Below, piece after piece: positions 61,811 to 64,000 of a stretch of 64,000 nt of DNA (the first letter of the stretch is position 1; every line of letters begins with the position of its first letter). Source of the DNA: Isoetes taiwanensis (taxonomy: Eukaryota > Streptophyta > Lycopodiopsida > Isoetales > Isoetaceae); contig JAJEKV010000002.1 in NCBI GenBank assembly GCA_021234155.1, positions 40,907,841 through 40,971,840 on the forward strand, read 5' to 3'. Position numbers and translations under genes: made by a program. A model generated the notes under the pieces. That model was not told the DNA's origin. It did no database searches and worked only from the letters and a program-made list of their open reading frames with translations.

Positions 61811-64000
61811 TTAATTACGGAAAATATCATCTAATGCATCCTCAGATAGGAGTGCATTAGCCTCTTCTATCTCAGTCTCATCCATATCTAGATTGGCCTC
61901 TTTCTTAAGAAATCTATCTCGATGCTCTAATACCTCCATAAGGAATCTCGCTCGAAAGACTGAAGAAATGAGTGAGACTGTCATATTTAATGCCAAACTT
62001 GTCTCAAATATCCTGATATTCTGGACAACACAGTATTACGTGACTCGCATCTTCCACTATATCTGTTTTATACACTTTACAACATCTCATTTCATGAGGG
62101 ATATTTCCCCAAACGGCCTGTCTCCATACCCAATCTATGAGAGCTAAGCCTCATCCTACATATAATATGTCTGAATTTTACAAGAATCCCTGTTTTCAAA
62201 TAAGACGCCTCTTGAAGCAACGGGTTCATGACAGTTCTGTAGTCTTCTTTCTTTACCTCTGGAACATTCCACATTTTCTTTAACACATGTTCTCGTACCC
62301 ATTCCCTGATCCTATCTTTGTTATTATCTAAATCATTTATTCTCATACCCCACTTGATTAACCATTTTTTGATGTTCGCATACCATCCTTTATCTGATGT
62401 TTCAGCTAGTGCTAATCGAGGAAGGCTCCCTGGAGGCATTTCAAATATCACCTTACACACATTGAATAGAAGCCTACACAATGCTTATGCTTTCAATGAT
62501 AACATGCCATATTCTACTAACATCATGTCATATAGTGTCTGTATCTTGGTTCCTAATTCAATGTGATAAAACATCTTTTGAACCTTTTCTACTTTCTTCC
62601 ACGAATCCAATGCAAGCCCAGGTCCCCACACTTCATATCCATATAGTATCAGGATTGTACAAGAGACATATACAACCTTTTTTTCATTCTAAAATTCCAT
62701 ATTTCAGCTTTTGCACACTTCTGTTGCACGGCATATAATGCTTTCAATCCTCCATTTACTCTTTGCTCTACTTTATAGTTCCAACTAGAACTCTTGTCAA
62801 TGATCAACCCCAGATACTTATAAGAATTCGATATTTCCACTTTATCATCCTTGTAGCGAAACTCAAACTTATCAACCTTATTGACCCCAAATATGACGAT
62901 CTTTGTTTTCGATATATTACGCACATTTTGTATCACAAAATTCTTCCAATGTATTTAAATGCCTTTGCATACCTTGTACACTTCTAGAGAGTAACAAAAT
63001 ATCATCTGCATAGAGGAGAAGTAAGATAACATACCCACCCAACGGCATGCCATCACCTCCACCTTCACTTATCCATGCCTCCGATTCATCAATGAATAGC
63101 CCAAATAATGTGGGGGAGAGAGGACACCCTTGCGTGACACTCACATTGCTCTCTACCAATGCTTTGCATTTCTCAAAAAATGGAAATGATAATTGTATCA
63201 GAATTTCTTCATAGAGGAGCTTCACTGCGGATTGATATTCTATTGGTATTCTAAGCTTTTCCATTCGCTGCCAGAGATTCTCTCTATTTACCATATCAAA
63301 TGCCTTTGCACTCTCCAAACAACGCGAACAAGTGTTTTTTCGTACCAATCACAGAGTCTATTATTGCTCGAATAGTCACCAAGTGATCAACGGTCAATTT
63401 CTTGGGCCTAGAACCCGCTTGACCAAATGCCCGCGCACCATGTTCCTCTGCCCAAGTGCTAATTTTATCATTCAAAATTGTAGCAAAGAGTTTAGAATAC
63501 AAGCTGCTAGCCATGATCATCCGATAGTTAGATGGATCCATCCCATCACTTGCTTTGTGCAAAGGTGTGAGTCTATTCACTCGCCAGGTGAAAGGAAAAA
63601 TATCTCGCAATACTGCATTAAACAAGGATGCTAGCACTTTTGTAACATGCTCACCTGCTCCTTTAAACATTTCAGCCATTAGCCCAAAAGCATCTGCTGG
63701 TTTTCCATTCGAAAGTGCTTGCAAACCATTGCAAATGTCCTCCTTTGTACTTTTTAGGGTATCAAATCCACTATCCAGGGTATTAAGCCCACCGCCTGGT
63801 CTGTTAGACCCACCATTATCTGCCTTAGGGATATGATATAGCTTATATAGCTGCTGCATAAGAGCATCAACATCCAATTTCACATTTTAATTTTGCTGTT
63901 TAAATTTCAGTCTGTTCCAAAACTTTTTAGGATCAAAAAGCAACTTCGTAATCGTATCTTGATGCTTTTTATATAAATATGCTTTCTTCTTGTTTTTTAT
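61811..64000 (-). pseudogene. Second LINE: ORF2 reverse transcriptase, broken, runs off the window
   Basis: Minus-strand frames at 63883-63296, 63348-62917, 62936-62649, 62481-62092 and 61996-61811 are successive parts of one LINE ORF2 with several frameshifts. Motifs in order: NGKPADAFGLMAEMFKGAG, NYRMIMASSLYSKLFATI, GQAGSRPKKLTVDHLVT, a damaged catalytic ECKGI / SAKAFDMV segment, TQGCPLSPTLFGLFIDE, LLYADDILLLSRS (YADD), SNSYKYLGLIIDKS and the C-terminal SSHRLGMETGRLGKYPS. The 5' part and endonuclease lie right of the window. It is related to the LINE at 44767 but a different subfamily: no AGACC/GGTCT hairpin or CT tail follows the last coding piece. Confidence 0.88.

Overview
The window looks like nuclear DNA from a land plant with a large, transposon-filled genome. 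The signs are GT-AG introns in a plant ACT-repeat (ACR) gene, Ty3/gypsy elements primed by initiator tRNA-Met, hAT and Mutator-type miniature elements, and long CT microsatellites. A seed-free vascular plant such as a fern is my guess from the style of the LINE proteins; it is not proven. No rRNA gene, bona fide tRNA gene, CRISPR array or bacterial-type gene was seen.

Positions 1-23839 are a nest of retrotransposons. The host is a chromodomain Ty3/gypsy element on the + strand that starts left of the window. Its RNase H, integrase and chromodomain pieces lie at 1-643, 2249-2363 and 20398-21528, and its 3' LTR is at 22343-23839. It is split by a solo LTR (644-2248, target duplication ATTGG) and by an 18-kb element in opposite orientation (2364-20397, target duplication GTGCC). 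That second element has LTRs of the same family, a tRNA-Met primer site and a polypurine tract but no recognisable pol. It carries a 490-bp hAT-type MITE in its left LTR and a complete gag-only retrotransposon inside (7859-14340, LTRs of about 2.5 kb).

Positions 23840-36500 hold a truncated FCP1/NIF-like phosphatase fragment just after the host LTR, a 691-bp Mutator-type element with a 9-bp target duplication, several tandem duplications, a RING-like coiled-coil remnant, a foldback element with a 3' hairpin, and exon-like remnants of an unrecognised gene.

Positions 36875-39127 are the one gene that reads as intact: a seven-coding-exon ACR protein of 459 residues with four ACT domains. Foldback repeats lie on both sides of it.

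Positions 43167-49442 hold three LINE copies (two 3' fragments and one nearly complete copy) laid head to tail and separated by CT microsatellites. All end in a small AGACC/GGTCT hairpin, a GAC-rAATAATA motif and short TTCAT-like repeats. A similar tail and fragment lie on the minus strand at 55733-56165. The arrangement suggests repeated insertion into CT repeats.

Positions 49500-64000 contain a copia-like remnant with a small MITE, a second foldback element whose loop is inverted relative to the first, a broken Golgi CASP/CUX-like gene fragment, a striking array of 16-bp palindromes (60882-61241) and a decayed LINE that runs off the right edge on the minus strand.
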